The notes: a model not told the origin generated them from the letters alone. A stretch of DNA of 64,000 bases from Incurvaria masculella (GCA_946894095.1 OX335657.1:16802001-16866000); one strand, 5' to 3'; shown: positions 20,402 to 31,785, counted from the stretch's first letter. A program made the numbers and translations.

Positions 20402-20563
20402 TAGGCCCGTTTTCACCTACTTCTGATTAGCTTAATCGCCACATATTAAGGGCATTTCTTAGGAGTTTGCAATCAATACCAGTGCAAGATAATCAGCGAT
20501 TTAGTAATAAAGGCCCTTTAAGTGTCAATTAAAATAAATCAGCACTTGGTGAAAACCAGGCTT
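20402..20563. mobile_element. family A MITE, complete
   Basis: TAGGCCCGTTTTCACC at the left and GGTGAAAACCAGGCTTA at the right. About 162 bp. It contains the CACATATTAAGGGC site that is occupied by T4 in the copy at 3508-4034. It abuts a family B element. Confidence 0.8.
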
Positions 20564-20564
20564 A

Positions 20565-20798
20565 GAGCCGATTTTTCAATCCTCAGATATTAGTTATCGG
20601 ACTGATAGTACAAATTTACATCTGTCAAAAGACGGATAGCCATGACCGGAGAATTACACCTTCTAGCACAATTATCTGACTTTAATTTTACCAACAAAAA
20701 TATGGACTTACTATAACGGATGGATAAGCAGAGACGTAAATGATTCCTTTCAATTGTTATCTGGCTGTTTAACTAGACTATTGAAAAATCAGCCCTTA
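20565..20798. mobile_element. family B MITE, complete
   Basis: GAGCCGATTTTTCAATCCTC at the left and TTGAAAAATCAGCCCTTA at the right form the inverted termini. The body is shared with 4369-4601. It is directly adjacent to family A with no spacer beyond a base or two. Confidence 0.75.
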
Positions 20799-21365
20799 AT
20801 GTTTTAAACACCTAACGCTTTAGGTCTGGTCAAAAAAAAATATTTGTGATATTTTATTATGTATTATGTAAGAACGTTATGGAATTTTCCAAAAATGTTA
20901 TTGACAAAAAAAATCCATATAATTCGAACCTGCTCACAAATTTTCACCAGAATTGGTTGAGAAAAGCCGGACAGATAAAGAAAGCATTTTTTCCCGTGCT
21001 GAATTGGATATTCTTTATTCATGAATAGGAGACCACATTTAGACAAACGATTTGTTCTATTTAGATATGATTTTGATTATTTTATGGGAAATCATTACCG
21101 AATTTCTTTGTGATACTTCTTCACCAGACTTATGATTCGCCCGTGGCATACTTTACCACAAATGTCACAGAACGTTCTTCACCCTTGAAGACAATTCCGT
21201 TCATTCGTAAAATTTCCATATAAAGTAACCCGCCGTCAAAGTGGAGCACAGTTTTCGATAATTACTCTAAAATATCTGCCCACATGCAATATCAACTTAC
21301 ATACCAATGCATAGTTACTTATTCGAATATAGTTATTAACTTGAAGATGGCTTTTACACCGTGAA
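20799..21365. other. interval with a repeat I scrap
   Basis: 20900-20990 resembles repeat I (CTGCTCACAAATTTTCACC, TTGGTTGAGAAA). The remainder is unrecognised. Confidence 0.4.
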
Positions 21366-21975
21366 ATGATTGCAGAAACGGCGCACTTGGGCCTCATGGG
21401 CTGCAACATCTCCAAAGACGTGGGTTCCGGCGCTTTATTGAATCCAAGGCCAAAATTGCATCGCAGAAACTGGGAATCCTATACCGTCGCAGAAGGTTAT
21501 TTTCACCGGTGCAATTACTACTTCTGTACAAATCACAGGTCAGGCCGGTGATAGAATACTGTAGCCACATATGGGAAGATAGTCCCCAGTACCGGTCGGT
21601 GTCCTTGGACTCAATTCGGCGCTTGTTGGGGACACAAAAATCACCGTTGGCCTGGAGTCCCTTATCCACAGACTTGTGGTGTCGCTCAGCCTGTTCTACA
21701 GGATCTTGCATCCCTTATTTCTCCCCATCCTGCCTACGTATATCCGGAGCACCCGCCGCAGAGAATCAGAGCATCCCCTTGTGGTTGACATTATGCTTAT
21801 GAGAACGAATCGTTTCTCAAAATCGTTTCTCTGCCGCACCGCCAGGATATGGAACTGTACCGGCGGGTGCCTTTCCTCATCGGGTGCCTTTCAACGATGT
21901 CCGTGCTTTCTGAGCACCTTTCGTCCTCGGCATAGACATCACATCCCGCTTTACACATTTATGTATTTATTATGA
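21366..21975 (+). pseudogene. decayed LINE ORF2, C-terminal part
   Basis: Read through at least three frames, the segment gives the C-terminal region of a non-LTR retrotransposon polyprotein. LGLMGCNISKDV comes first, then LLLYKSQVRPVIEYCSHIWEDSPQY (21510-21585). VSLSLFYRI follows, then RTNRFSKSFLCRTARIWN (about 21800-21855). The phrases follow the order in intact insect LINEs. Frame changes near 21510, 21680 and 21860 show it is dead. It is probably the same family as the reverse-transcriptase piece at 6920-7380. Confidence 0.65.
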
Positions 21976-22189
21976 GCAGGGTACATACCTACTTTTCAAA
22001 TTCGGCATTTCGTTTTGGGTTCCGTCGAACCGCGGTCACGGGAGAATAAGGGCAGAGACATACTTATACCACGTACATACGCATCGGAAAGTCAACGGAA
22101 ATTTCCTTCTTTTTATTTTGCTAGACCTTAGTTTTGCACAGGAAATAAAAGATGTTCACAATCTCTCTCGTTCTCAAATTTAAGCGGCT

Positions 22190-22260
22190 CGTAGCCTAGT
22201 GGGGCAGACTCGCCTAGCATATCAGAGGTCTGGGTTCAAATAGTATGTTCTTTGTGACTC
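22190..22260 (+). mobile_element. tRNA-like SINE head
   Basis: A perfect A box TAGCCTAGTGG (22192-22202) lies 30 bases before a partial B box GGTTCAAATAG (22233-22243). The same head with full body occurs at 52687-53097. No matching acceptor stem, so not a working tRNA gene. Confidence 0.6.
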
Positions 22261-22910
22261 TGCATAGCCTACGAACACGATGTCACACGCAACGCTACGC
22301 AATATTGCGTGTGACAAGCTTACTCCTAAAGCGCCTCCGCCTGCCATAGAGACGTGAGATAAACGTGTGTCTGCCTAACAAAATGTAATTTATGTCGGGC
22401 GTTAACGGAGTTATTGTACAAACGTTATTCCAAGGTATATTTGGAGAAAAAAGGTAGATACCATCCGCTTCGAATTTGAATCTGAATGTCATTGCAAAGA
22501 ACATAACATAGTGTAACTATTCCGAGGATGTTCTGGGTTTATTAGTAACATTGAAAATTTATTATGAAATTGAACTCAAAAAATATCCGAAAATATCCAC
22601 ATATAATGCTTAACTATACATAAACGCACAGCATAAATATATTCTACATACTTAAAAAGGTAACTTAAAACAAATGCTGGAAAGTATATTATTAAATACT
22701 TAAAAACGGTTTTATGTGGCTCTAGTATTATGTTGTCAAATTCCAGAGAACATTAGGATCATCGGAGAGAAATGTCTATTCAGAGAGCCTTAACATTAAT
22801 TTGAAACAAAGCTAAGGCTACTTAAAATAGCACTATCTACCATTTTATTTTATTTACTCAAATATTATGTATCATTTTAATATATTTGACGTAGATAGGA
22901 CATAGTGGTC
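22261..22910. other. unannotated interval of about 650 bp
   Basis: CACACGCAA/TTGCGTGTG forms a small palindrome near 22282-22314. Otherwise no coding or repeat signal was recognised. Confidence 0.4.
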
Positions 22911-23066
22911 TAAGCTTGGTTTTCACAAAGTGCTGATTTATTTTGATCGACACTTAAAGAGCCTTTGTTACTAAAGTTCTGATTATCTTGTACTGGTATT
23001 GATTGCAAGCTGCTAAGAAAGGCCCTTCATATGTGGCGATTAAGCTAATCAGGTGAAAAAGGCCCA
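22911..23066. mobile_element. family A MITE, inverted copy
   Basis: TAAGCTTGGTTTTCAC at the left and AGGTGAAAAAGGCCCA at the right. It matches the reverse complement of 20402-20563. Confidence 0.75.
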
Positions 23067-23109
23067 ATGTGTTAATCCTTAAAATATATTTCAGTTGATA
23101 TATAATTGA

Positions 23110-23265
23110 TAACTTTAGTTTTTTTTTACGAAACAATAAAAAAACGGTTTTATAATGTATTTATTCCGAGCTGCTCTAATAAAGCTACGATGGGCTCTGG
23201 CTATCTCGTTTCAATCGCGCCAATGTTTAGCTATAAGGATGTTCTTAATAGGATAGATTTTCGAT
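23110..23265 (+). repeat. repeat H fragment
   Basis: ACGAAACAATAAAAAAACGG, then ATTCCGAGCTGCTCTAA and GGGCTCTGGCTATCTCG. Truncated relative of 12306-12745. Confidence 0.65.
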
Positions 23266-23589
23266 TATTAACCATGCAATTTCAATGGCAGCTGGGCAAT
23301 GGCGGAAGTAAGAAAACAACAAAGCGGTGAAGGAAATGAAGTGATTCGTTCATGGCTAGCGGGCGATTGTCCCTCCATTGTCTACATTTTTCCTAGTATT
23401 CATTCCGTGTCGCCCATGGCCCGCACAATTACACCGTGCACGCATCCTTGTTGAGCGGTGGTTGACCGAAGACGTTTTGAGGCAACCCATTACTCATCGA
23501 ATCCGGTAGTGCAGCCGCTGTCCCCGCGCACACCGCAGATTACCTACGGCGGCGGCCCGCCTACTAGGGCTGCCACACTTTTCAGTGGT

Positions 23590-23935
23590 TCGCAACTCAG
23601 GGCGGCCGCCTTGCGCCTTGCAGGCCAGAGATCACGGGTTCAAATCCCTGCACCTTCGTTGCACCACTTTATTTCTCTTTCTGAATTGGATAAGCGTATT
23701 TCGTAACTGTAGGTCTCCTTACTCCACTAGGTGGCACGGTTAAGCCCGCATGAGTTATTGCCATCGCATTGGGAGAATGCAATGCAATGCAATTTTTCAT
23801 CCAGTTATATGTAGTCATGCTCATAAAAGAAAGTTGTGGCACCGAATTCCTTTAGTAATGCGGTGTGTTGAGCTAATGTCATGACGGTGGATGTTAAATT
23901 AGCCATCCATGTCTAGTAACTTATATAAAAAAGAA
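23590..23935 (+). mobile_element. tRNA-headed SINE, near full length
   Basis: A perfect B box GGTTCAAATCC (23637-23647) follows GCCTTGCAGGCCAGAGATCA. Then come the TTTCTCTTTCTGAATT linker, the ACTAGGTGGCACGGTTAAG block and the shared body (GCCATCGCATTGGGAG, ATGTAGTCATGCTCATAAA). It ends ATCCATGTCTAGTAAC plus a short A-rich tail. The same body is attached to 5S-derived heads elsewhere in the window. Body duplications of AATGC occur near 23780. Confidence 0.75.
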
Positions 23936-24389
23936 ATAATTCGGGTCGAGTGTGGCGCGTAAAATAATGAAAAATTAGGCGATATGCCAATAAACACTTT
24001 TCGATAGATGGTGATACAGTCACTGCTATCTCGCCCCTTTTCTTTGTTAATACGCTTAGAAATGTGGGATGGATCTATATCTCTAGAACATTCGGTAGCT
24101 TTATCATAATATTTACATTGTTAAATTAACAACGAATCCCTTTAAAAAAACCTTCCTAGTCCGATCAAGTGAGTCGGTGATAGTTCAATCGAAAATATAT
24201 AATACAGTTCACATGTATTAAAAATAATTATTTTGCAATAAGAGAGGCAGCCCTATGAGAGTGCGGTTGTTACCTACTTCGCTCGACTCTAAGCGAGTGC
24301 GCGAAGGGATTTGAGCTTTATTCGCACATAATAGAGTATAATTACGCGTGCGCGTTGCACATATATAGGGCTATATATAGATATATGGG
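23936..24389. other. interval with nothing recognised
   Basis: No gene or repeat identified. A short TA-rich palindromic run precedes the LINE fragment at 24390. Confidence 0.4.
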
Positions 24390-24590
24390 GTCGGTAAACT
24401 ATGGAATGCACTCCCTGCTGAGTTATTTCCCCCTAAGTACAACCTGGGATCCTTCAAACATGGTGTGAAGAAGCACCTGGCCGGCCGGCATAGTTTTCGC
24501 AGCCCCGAAAGTTCGAAAGCTCATGGGCGTCTTCGGGCACCTTAAGAGGTCCTGGCGTACGCCATATGTCGCGCTTTACATAAAAAAATG
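24390..24590 (+). mobile_element. LINE C-terminal/3' fragment
   Basis: Encodes the stretch KLWNALPAELFPPKYNLGSF, followed by HGVKKHLAGRHSFRSP, then an in-frame stop and the 3' end (CCTGGCGTACGCCATA, then an A-rich tail). This is the extreme C-terminus of a LINE polyprotein. The same family occurs at 39487, 41075, 41715, 48455 and 62168, all on the opposite strand. Confidence 0.75.
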
Positions 24591-24879
24591 TGTATATAAT
24601 AATCTCTCAGTAGGCATATGCACTATCGGCGCGTTTCCAACGTTAAGCAAATTTGTTACGCTAATATAATTAATAATATTTGGTGCAACCCTGTATCTGT
24701 GGACATTTTTAAAACGAGACATTAATCAAAAATAATTTATAAAGTTAAAGTGAAGCATTCGTATCAAAAATACTCCGGTAGCAGGAAATATATGTTTGAT
24801 AGGTGGTCGTTTTAGATCATTGAGGCTAGCCGGGGTTCGGCCTTCAAGTAAAACTCCAGTCCCCTAGTTTATTTTATGT
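24591..24879. other. interval with nothing recognised
   Basis: No gene or repeat identified. Confidence 0.35.
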
Positions 24880-25080
24880 GGTAGGGTTTATTGCGCCAGG
24901 TTTAGTTGGTACCATCGCATTGATCGAACGACTGTCGATGCGGCAATGAAAATGGTCCGTGTTTTCCATCCAGTTCAATGTAGTAGTCCATTTTCGTATG
25001 GCACCTTGTTCATATTGTGGTGTGTTGGGCTAATATCATGATAATTGGTGTGGTTAAGCCGTTCATAAACTTACACCTAC
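24880..25080 (+). mobile_element. SINE body fragment
   Basis: GTAGGGTTTATTGCGCCAGG, then TTGGTACCATCGCATTGATC and TTTTCCATCCAGTTCAATG, ending in a decayed 3' part. The head is missing. Confidence 0.7.
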
Positions 25081-25681
25081 TTCATAAAATACGAAATCAC
25101 ATTGACGATCGAGAAGCGAAAAGAAGAAAATAAGTATTTGTGCTTTTTGAATTCAGGCGTTTAAAAATAAATTTACAAATAAATAAATTCAGGGGGGGCC
25201 CTGCGTGTCATAAGAGGCAACTAAGGGATATATCATTCGTGGATTCGGATTCCTCGTAAAAGTGTAAGTGTGTACGTCAAGGTAGATGGCGCCACTGCCG
25301 TTCGTAGCGATTTCTGCTGACTCCTTAGAATTATGAAATAACAAATTAAAACTGTAGCGGCGAGCACATTAAGCAGTTCTGTATTTAATCTCACAAATTA
25401 ATTTAAAAAAATATATGCTGGAATTCATCAGATAACTCTGAGAATGTGGGCAAAAAGTTGCCATTTACAATTAGCGAATTGTTGCGCTATGCCTTATAAT
25501 TAACTCACGCACGCCACCTTTTTTTATACATTGCTGCTTAGTGTTCTCGCCAATACAGATATGGTTTGTAACTTCTTATTTTTGGGGTGTTATAGCACAA
25601 ATAAGGATGAACGACTGTGGCGTCATCTACATGAATGCACTGGATAGTCTAGGACGATGCGCAGGGATTCCGAAAACTTAA
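25081..25681. other. unannotated interval of about 600 bp
   Basis: No coding or repeat signal recognised. AT-rich, with a short (AAAT)n run near 25170. Confidence 0.4.
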
Positions 25682-26034
25682 GTTCGCCCGTAAGCATCAG
25701 AAAATGTCGCCTCCCATACAAACGTTGTTAACTAATCATTTGAAAACCACTATTCCAACTTACTTAATATTTGGCTACAAATATCTGTGTCTGCATGTTT
25801 TTGTTTTTTCGGTAAATGTTTTCTGGGTCAAACCACAGAGAAAACAAAATTTGTATGAAGATTTTCTTTTTGCTTTCATTTCATTCGGTTTGGATTTTTC
25901 AATGAAACAAAAGCGTGCAGACACAGATATTTGTTACCTGATATTATATATTAAATATCAATTTAATTGGAATAGCGGTTTCCAAATTATTAGTAAACTA
26001 CGTTTGTATGGGGAGCATAGCTGACGGGCCGTTC
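25682..26034. mobile_element. T4 foldback MITE (TTAA family), copy c, complete
   Basis: Exact TTAA on both sides (25678-25681 and 26035-26038). GTTCGCCCGTAAGC at the left is mirrored by GCTGACGGGCCGTTC at the right. The arms continue through CCATACAAACGTTG and mirror to the centre, with a loop near AAAGCGTGCAG. No coding function is credible despite a 106-residue open frame. Confidence 0.87.
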
Positions 26035-26174
26035 TTAAAGATTCGTTTTCTCAACTGAGCGAGCGCTCTTGTATTTGACACTTTGACACATGACAGCCAT
26101 TCGTTTCAACGGAAATGGAAACACAAGTGGGAGGGAGAAAAATGTACACAAATTGTCTATGCACACATCCCCTT

Positions 26175-26405
26175 AATTACTAGGCGGTGGGGTTAAACGT
26201 GTATGGGTTAGTACCATCGCATTTAATGAACGATGGTCGCGGCAATGGAAAGTGTCCGTTATTTCCATCCGGTTCCATGGAGCCGTGAAACATAAGGAAA
26301 GTCCAGGCACCTAGATCCAGCCTAGATCCCATTAAGTGAATTAATTGGGCTAATATCTTAGCATTGGGTGTGATAGCCTTAATGGCATTTCCAGTAACAT
26401 TTTTT
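26175..26405 (+). mobile_element. SINE body fragment
   Basis: TACTAGGCGGTGGGGTTAAA, then GTACCATCGCATTTAATGAA and ATTTCCATCCGGTTCCATG, ending with a T/A-rich tail near 26398-26410. Confidence 0.65.
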
Positions 26406-26919
26406 TCATTTTAGGTTTTTCTAGATTGGATTACATTAGGTTAAGTTAGGAATGGTTAGGCTAGGTCAGGTTGGCTGAGCTAAGCTTATTTTCATATTTA
26501 ATTCCCTTTTAACTTTTTAAAACTGTTATTTTCTCGTTAAGTGTATTAAAAATGTAGTATTTTTTTGCAGACAGAGGTTATAGATAAATATTCATTTGTG
26601 TATAAAACATATTTCAATCTGAATTGGCAATTTATCAAAATAAATAAATGCATGGCAATTGATTGCTTAGAAAGAGGACGTGGCTAAGTTGCGGGTAGTC
26701 CTTGCTTCCACAAGCGTTGAACTCTTTTGTGATACAAACCATAGATCAAAATATAGAATAGCATATGTAATATTTGGTAAGTATATATTAGAATATAAAT
26801 GAACATCATCACTCAAATTCGTAATGGACACGTCAATCAATGGAAATCGCCGCTCTTTTACTTGCGAAAGCAAAACTTAATGACGTAAGTAACTCATTAG
26901 TCTTTAAAACATAACGCAA
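26406..26919. other. interval with nothing recognised
   Basis: AT-rich. A GGTTAGG.TAGGTCAGGTTGG stretch near 26440-26475 is low complexity only. Confidence 0.4.
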
Positions 26920-27550
26920 TGAACGACACAATTAACAAACATTTCACTTACCTGCCGTCTGTCCAATATCGCCTCACAATAGCCACACTAAAAGTAACTT
27001 CCAACTACAGACAAACTTATTTTTACTCCGTGCGTCAAGTTTACGCTATTGAGTCATTAAACGTCAAATATTTGCGCTCGCCAAACGACCGTTTGCGTAA
27101 AAAAACTTACTATAACCCCCCACTGATTGCACATCTCGGTTGCGCGCGTGCAGAGCCAAACGTCAATGTCAAATTTTGGCGGGATTTACTTTTATTTTTC
27201 AAAGTTCGAACGCGCCGTGCTCTACGTTCCAGCCGGCCGCACGCGAGCGGGCGTGCTAGCGCAGAGACAAAACTGTACTGATTCGAATGCGGCCTCCGTT
27301 GTCTGCCGCTGCTGGTCTGCCGGCACACGCGTTGCCAAACTGAGTGTATAGGCGTGTCAGAAACACTTTCACACTGCACCTCGGGTTGGACAAAGGAGAC
27401 CAGGTCCGACCTTGAAGGGTTAAAGTTTAGCGGGATATGACTATGAACGTGCAATGTAGGACACAAGATTAGTGAGCGCGTCAGATCAACGGACTTGCGA
27501 AGGGTTAGTTGTGAACAAGGCAATGCCTTGATTGAGGAATCAATCGTTTT
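26920..27550. other. non-repeated, GC-richer stretch; possible host sequence
   Basis: The segment, especially 27120-27350, is GC- and CpG-rich and has no second copy in the window. Open frames of 120 residues (plus) and 137 residues (minus) overlap here but show no domain I can name and are low in complexity. It could be a host promoter or first exon. I cannot show that it is transcribed. Confidence 0.3.
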
Positions 27551-27660
27551 ACAATTCGTGCTGAATAAGGGACACGGAAAAATAACTAAAGGAAAGCGAA
27601 AGCAAAGAATGAAAACGCCTGTGACATACGCGTATTATTATCTCAAACAAGCATGTTTTA

Positions 27661-28088
27661 GGCTGTCGTGAAATTGCAAGATTATTTCTAAGAAATTAAT
27701 TCTTTGTCTGTTGGATAAGGCACAATTTTGCATGGCGCCTGCCATTTAAATAGTTACATCGTCTTCCCCCTCCCCCTAAAGTTTGTCAGATTTTAATAAA
27801 AAAAAATATCACTTGAGAAAGCTTCATTCTATGTCCGTACGTTTTTTTTAAAGATCTGTTTTCATGTTTCATTTTTCAGTACAAAACATTCGCAAAGGAA
27901 TTTTGCGAATGTTTCTACTTTTTTTCCAATGTTTATTAGCCAATATTTTACAATCTTGAAGGTACATGAAAAACCTCGAAACATACAGACATAGATTTCT
28001 ACAAGATTTCCAAAAACCAAGTAATAAATTCAGCGCATGGAAACAGGTATCGCCCGTAGTACGGAGAATTGATAATGTAACGACTCTC
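27661..28088 (-). mobile_element. T2 MITE (TTAA family), abutting T1
   Basis: GGCTGTCGTGAAATTGC to GATAATGTAACGACTCTC is the reverse of the T2 copies at 52073 and 55175. Left target TTTA (27657-27660, one change from TTAA). The right TTAA at 28089-28092 is also the left target of the T1 copy that follows. Confidence 0.85.
27884..27914. repeat. 13-bp perfect hairpin inside T2
   Basis: AAACATTCGCAAA, loop GGAAT, then its exact reverse complement. Other T2 copies have no such palindrome here, so it arose after insertion or within this lineage. Confidence 0.8.
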
Positions 28089-28092
28089 TTAA

Positions 28093-28634
28093 GGTGGCCC
28101 AACCCGCTCATCTCTCCATACAAAAGGGGAAAGAAGATCACGCCCATATTTCTTGTCAGAGATCCAAAATTTTGCTCAAAATAGCTTTATTTGATCGAAC
28201 TAGATGTCTGATGACCATTGGCATTGTGAAATTGTGTTTGGTTTCTAAGTTATAAGGTCCAAAAGTTAGAATTTTTCGCGCGTTTTATACGATAACTTTG
28301 GAGGTGGATTACGCAATGATAAAGTAAGAACATCGTAAAAAAATTAGTCATCAGACATAGCTTATTTAATCAAGATTTATGATCTATTTGGTTTTTGTTG
28401 GATTTTTTACTACAGCGGTCGTGGTTTACTTTTAGCTATAAGTCGTTTTGAAATTAAAATTTTCGTAAATCTTACCAAATCATACACTATGCACATTGTC
28501 TTTTTTGTGGACATGTTGCATCTTCCTCATCACGGAGCCTGTCTTATTCTTTGAAACAAAGAAGGTCCCAGAGCGCAACAGCACGGTTTTGTACCGTGCC
28601 CGCGAATGAGTTAGGCCCGCCGGGTTGGGCCGCC
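28093..28634 (+). mobile_element. T1 MITE (TTAA family), complete
   Basis: TTAA at 28089-28092 and 28635-28638 flanks a 542-bp element. The left end GGTGGCCCAACCCGC and the inverted right end GGCGGCCCAACCCGG are terminal repeats. The body is AT-rich, without coding potential. The TTAA target and lack of coding fit a non-autonomous piggyBac-type element. Confidence 0.9.
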
Positions 28635-28638
28635 TTAA

Positions 28639-29994
28639 GAGACGGACGGAACCTTCAGTTCTTTTGCTTCCGGTTCTCTAACTTTGTGTCGAGTTGATTT
28701 ACCTACTACAGTAACTAAAAATAGACTTTTCAACATTGCTCTAATTAATAGTGTGCCTAACTTTACTTTGGTCAACTTAACCTATCTTTCGCCTAACCAC
28801 TGTGGATAAATTTCAACGTATTTCGCCTGTCATCTTTGCCTTCAAAAGAAAGACAGCTTGTATTCCATCTTTAGTTACTACCTAGGTATTATGACTTATG
28901 AATATTAAGATATAAATATGACTTATGAATATTATGATATAAATCTCAAATTACAATTTTTGCATTCCTTGCTAACATTGTATGTACCCTACATTTAATT
29001 ATCTGATTTCCTCTGCGTCACTTACTAGATGGTAGAAATAAAGATGTATCTAAATAAGATTATGAACTAACATTTAAAATTATTCACCTTTGACAGCTTG
29101 CTCGAGAAGCTACTGTATTTTTTTTAAATAGTTCAAAAAAACATCGTTAAATAGTTGCGAAAATCCTTTATCAAAACTAAAATACAAAAGTTATCACTGA
29201 CGTATAGGACGATTGCAGAGGAGCACGTCTCGATCTGATAACACGTACAAATAGCAAGCGTGGTTTTTAATATCATGTATTTCGTAGATTCTAGCATTGG
29301 AAAATATATCGATCAAAATCATTGGTCAAACATTTGTCACAGAAAGTTATTTCTCACTGTATTCTACATCACAGACATCTGCGTTTGTATGGTAGTATTT
29401 TCGGAGTGTTCGGATATTTGTACATATCGTGTCGTATATTAATGTATAACTATGCTTGAATTTCATTTCTACATTTGCAGTTGCAATACGTAGGTCCTAA
29501 AAAAACTGATTGTGCATCAACGAAAAGTCATAGCACACGGAAGCAGCCCAAAGGAACTGACCGTGTCACCGCGTCTTGCTTTGGCCGTGCCAATAAGGCC
29601 ATTTGAAATGACATACCTGAACTGTTCGGCAGGGTTGTCACCTTTTGTTAGATCTTCCATATAGTTAAAAATATAGCGATTGTTGCTCCGTTCTCTGGCT
29701 CCTATAGTTTCCTTGGTCAACAATGTGACACTTCATCGGATCTGGTAGTATTTCAAATTGCTACACTGTAGTGGCTTCTTACTGTGTGAATACAAGGTAG
29801 AGCAAAGATTATCCAGCTGATATTAAGACCAGAAATCGAGACTTTATAAACCTAAAGATATTCACTCTGACGTAGGTCAGAGTAAATATCCATCCGTTCC
29901 AATCGTTTTGTCGAGGATATGACAGCGTCGACAAATACAAAAATGCATTGGTCTGTTTCAATGCATTCCGTTACGAGTGCAGCCTGTTCCATGG
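28639..29994. other. unannotated interval of about 1.35 kb
   Basis: No repeat family of this window and no protein motif was recognised. A short duplicated phrase (TATGACTTATGAATATTA) occurs twice near 28890-28935. This is one of the longer repeat-free stretches. Confidence 0.4.
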
Positions 29995-30175
29995 TTCCCA
30001 ATTCATGTACAACTGTAGGTACGTGGTACGGTTAAGCCCGCCGGTTTTTTTAATGTCGCAATGGATGAAAATATGGTCAAAGTGGCAATGAAAAATTGCT
30101 CGTGTTACGCCACTTCAATGTAGCCATGCTCATAAAGAGAAGCTTGTGGAACCTAATTCCCCTGCATAATACACA
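29995..30175 (+). mobile_element. SINE body fragment
   Basis: ACGTGGTACGGTTAAGCCCG, then AGTGGCAATGAAAAATTGC and AATGTAGCCATGCTCATAAA. Head and tail missing. Confidence 0.6.
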
Positions 30176-30577
30176 CATAAGAATGGACAGCTTTATAAAA
30201 ACGGAAAACTTTAAGCGGATAATTAATAAATTCCCCGTAGATATTTTTGCCAACCCTAGGTGCCGGTGACCAACGGACGGCCCGGCTCGGTGGCTATTAT
30301 ATCCATAAGTGTATCGCGGCGGGAAACCCACCGGCGACGCCGAAACCATTGTCGTCTCGTGGACAATACGCCTGTCTAACGAACTGTGTAATATCATTAC
30401 ACGAGTGATCGCTTTTTTAAACGACGGACCTTGCTCGTTTCAACTATATTTCTATTCTCGATATAGTAGGTAACTATTTGGAGGTGGTTCTGGTAGTAAG
30501 TAGGCCTCGTGCTTCGAGCAAGGAAGGAAGGACTGCCACTTCTTAGTGGTAATACATGGCGGCAGGACCGGCCCGTC
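30176..30577. other. interval with nothing recognised
   Basis: No gene or repeat identified. Confidence 0.35.
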
Positions 30578-30731
30578 AGTCTATCTACTCAGGTAAGCGA
30601 AAGCGAGAAGTCCTCGCGTTCGGTCTATCAAACTGTATGTAGAAAAAAAGATGGCCTACTTTTTTCTGTGGCGAGTTTGACAGAAGCGATCACGAGAACT
30701 TTTCGCTTTCGCTTTTATGAGTAGACCCCCT
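30578..30731. mobile_element. family G small MITE
   Basis: TCTACTCAGGTAAGCGAAAG at the left is mirrored by CTTTCGCTTTTATGAGTAGA at the right, followed by CCCCCTG. A related copy is at 33015-33169. About 155 bp, non-coding. Confidence 0.6.
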
Positions 30732-31080
30732 GTTCGCTTAAGAATTCGCTCACCCCTGATGTTCTCGAGTCCCAAAGACACGTAAGAACTGCACGGGACA
30801 CCATTCAATGCACGAAGAGCGATTTTGCGCATCCCGAATTCGTAAGCGAATTCGTAACTAATTGGTTGATGAGCCGGATCTCGTCGAAACTATCCAAATT
30901 CCGTCCAGCTCAAAGCAGCATTGCTAAAGTTCTGGGATACCACCTTGTAAGTATGCCTGATGTGATGCAAGCCGTCCATAAAATCATAACCGCACAATTA
31001 CAGAAATGACATTAACATATAAGATAATTGCCCTTTGAAATGCATGGCTAAAATCAATTTCTTAGGATGCTCTTTTTAAA
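30732..31080. other. interval with nothing recognised
   Basis: GAATTCGTAAGCGAATTCG near 30837 is a small palindrome. No gene or repeat otherwise. Confidence 0.4.
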
Positions 31081-31690
31081 TGTATTGTATTGTTTATTCA
31101 ATCCATAGACAGTACACTGCACTCGGATTTGTCATATTTTAGCATTGGCCAGTTCAGCAAAACAAAACACAGCGAAGAAGAACTGGAAAGAAACTCCGCT
31201 GTTTTTTTTTTTCAACGTCCACTTAGTTAGTCTAAGCTTACAAAAGTGTTTGTCAATTATTTTAACAAAAACATAGGTAAAACACTAAATTCACATGAAT
31301 ACAGAAAATTTACAATCCATGCCGTATGCAACAGTTCATGACAAATATCATTTTATTTGCAAAGACAATCCCCTCCAACTAATATGTTGCCAATTGGAGC
31401 AGGCCAGTCCCCACAAACAGCACCCGTTCACGAGCATCACGCCGGGCACAGCCATTACCTCTTTCAACCATATTTTAGGGAAAGAGATAACCCGAGCCAA
31501 GCGTCACCGTAAGCAAGGACCTTTAAGCGATGCACTGCTCCAGTGGCAACACAACACTGTGAAACACTTGCACTTTAGGTTTTAATGCTATAAGTTTTTT
31601 CATAAACTACTACTGTCAGCTGATCACATAATTACATATCCCTTTAAATGCTACCACCTACAGAAAATTAAGATTATAATGGTTTGAGAG
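31081..31690 (-). mobile_element. retroelement 3' region with (ATTGT)n tail, copy a
   Basis: The plus strand starts TGTATTGTATTGTTTATTC (tail) and runs through TTGTCATATTTTAGCATTGG, GAAGAAGAACTGGAAAG and ATGACAAATATCATTTTATT to ATAATGGTTTGAG. The same unit is at 56812-57665 (minus), with shorter plus-strand relatives at 50806 and 56005. The 96-residue open frame in it has no recognisable domain. LINE 3' region or LINE-dependent SINE. Confidence 0.75.
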
Positions 31691-31785
31691 CAGCCCTATC
31701 AATTAAGTAATAATAGATTCCTAAATGAGATTTTGACCAATACCGAGAAACTAATAATAACTGGATATGAAAAGCACACTCACTA

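Noticed and set aside
25704..26024. 106-residue frame resembling those at 2913 and 3501
   Set aside because: These frames all fall in the T4 foldback, so their similarity reflects the DNA palindrome and not a protein family.
26400..26475. Telomere-like GGTTAGG-type stretch
   Set aside because: Insect telomeric TTAGG is not repeated in register. The stretch is only low-complexity G/T/A sequence.
26919..27523. Overlapping open frames of 120 and 137 residues on opposite strands
   Set aside because: GC-rich composition lengthens open frames on both strands. Neither has a recognisable domain, splice context or repeat-protein signature, so I describe the region without calling a gene.
31295..31585. 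96-residue frame repeated at 57293
   Set aside because: The repetition is due to the (ATTGT)n retroelement. The frame is shortened in the second copy and has no known domain.
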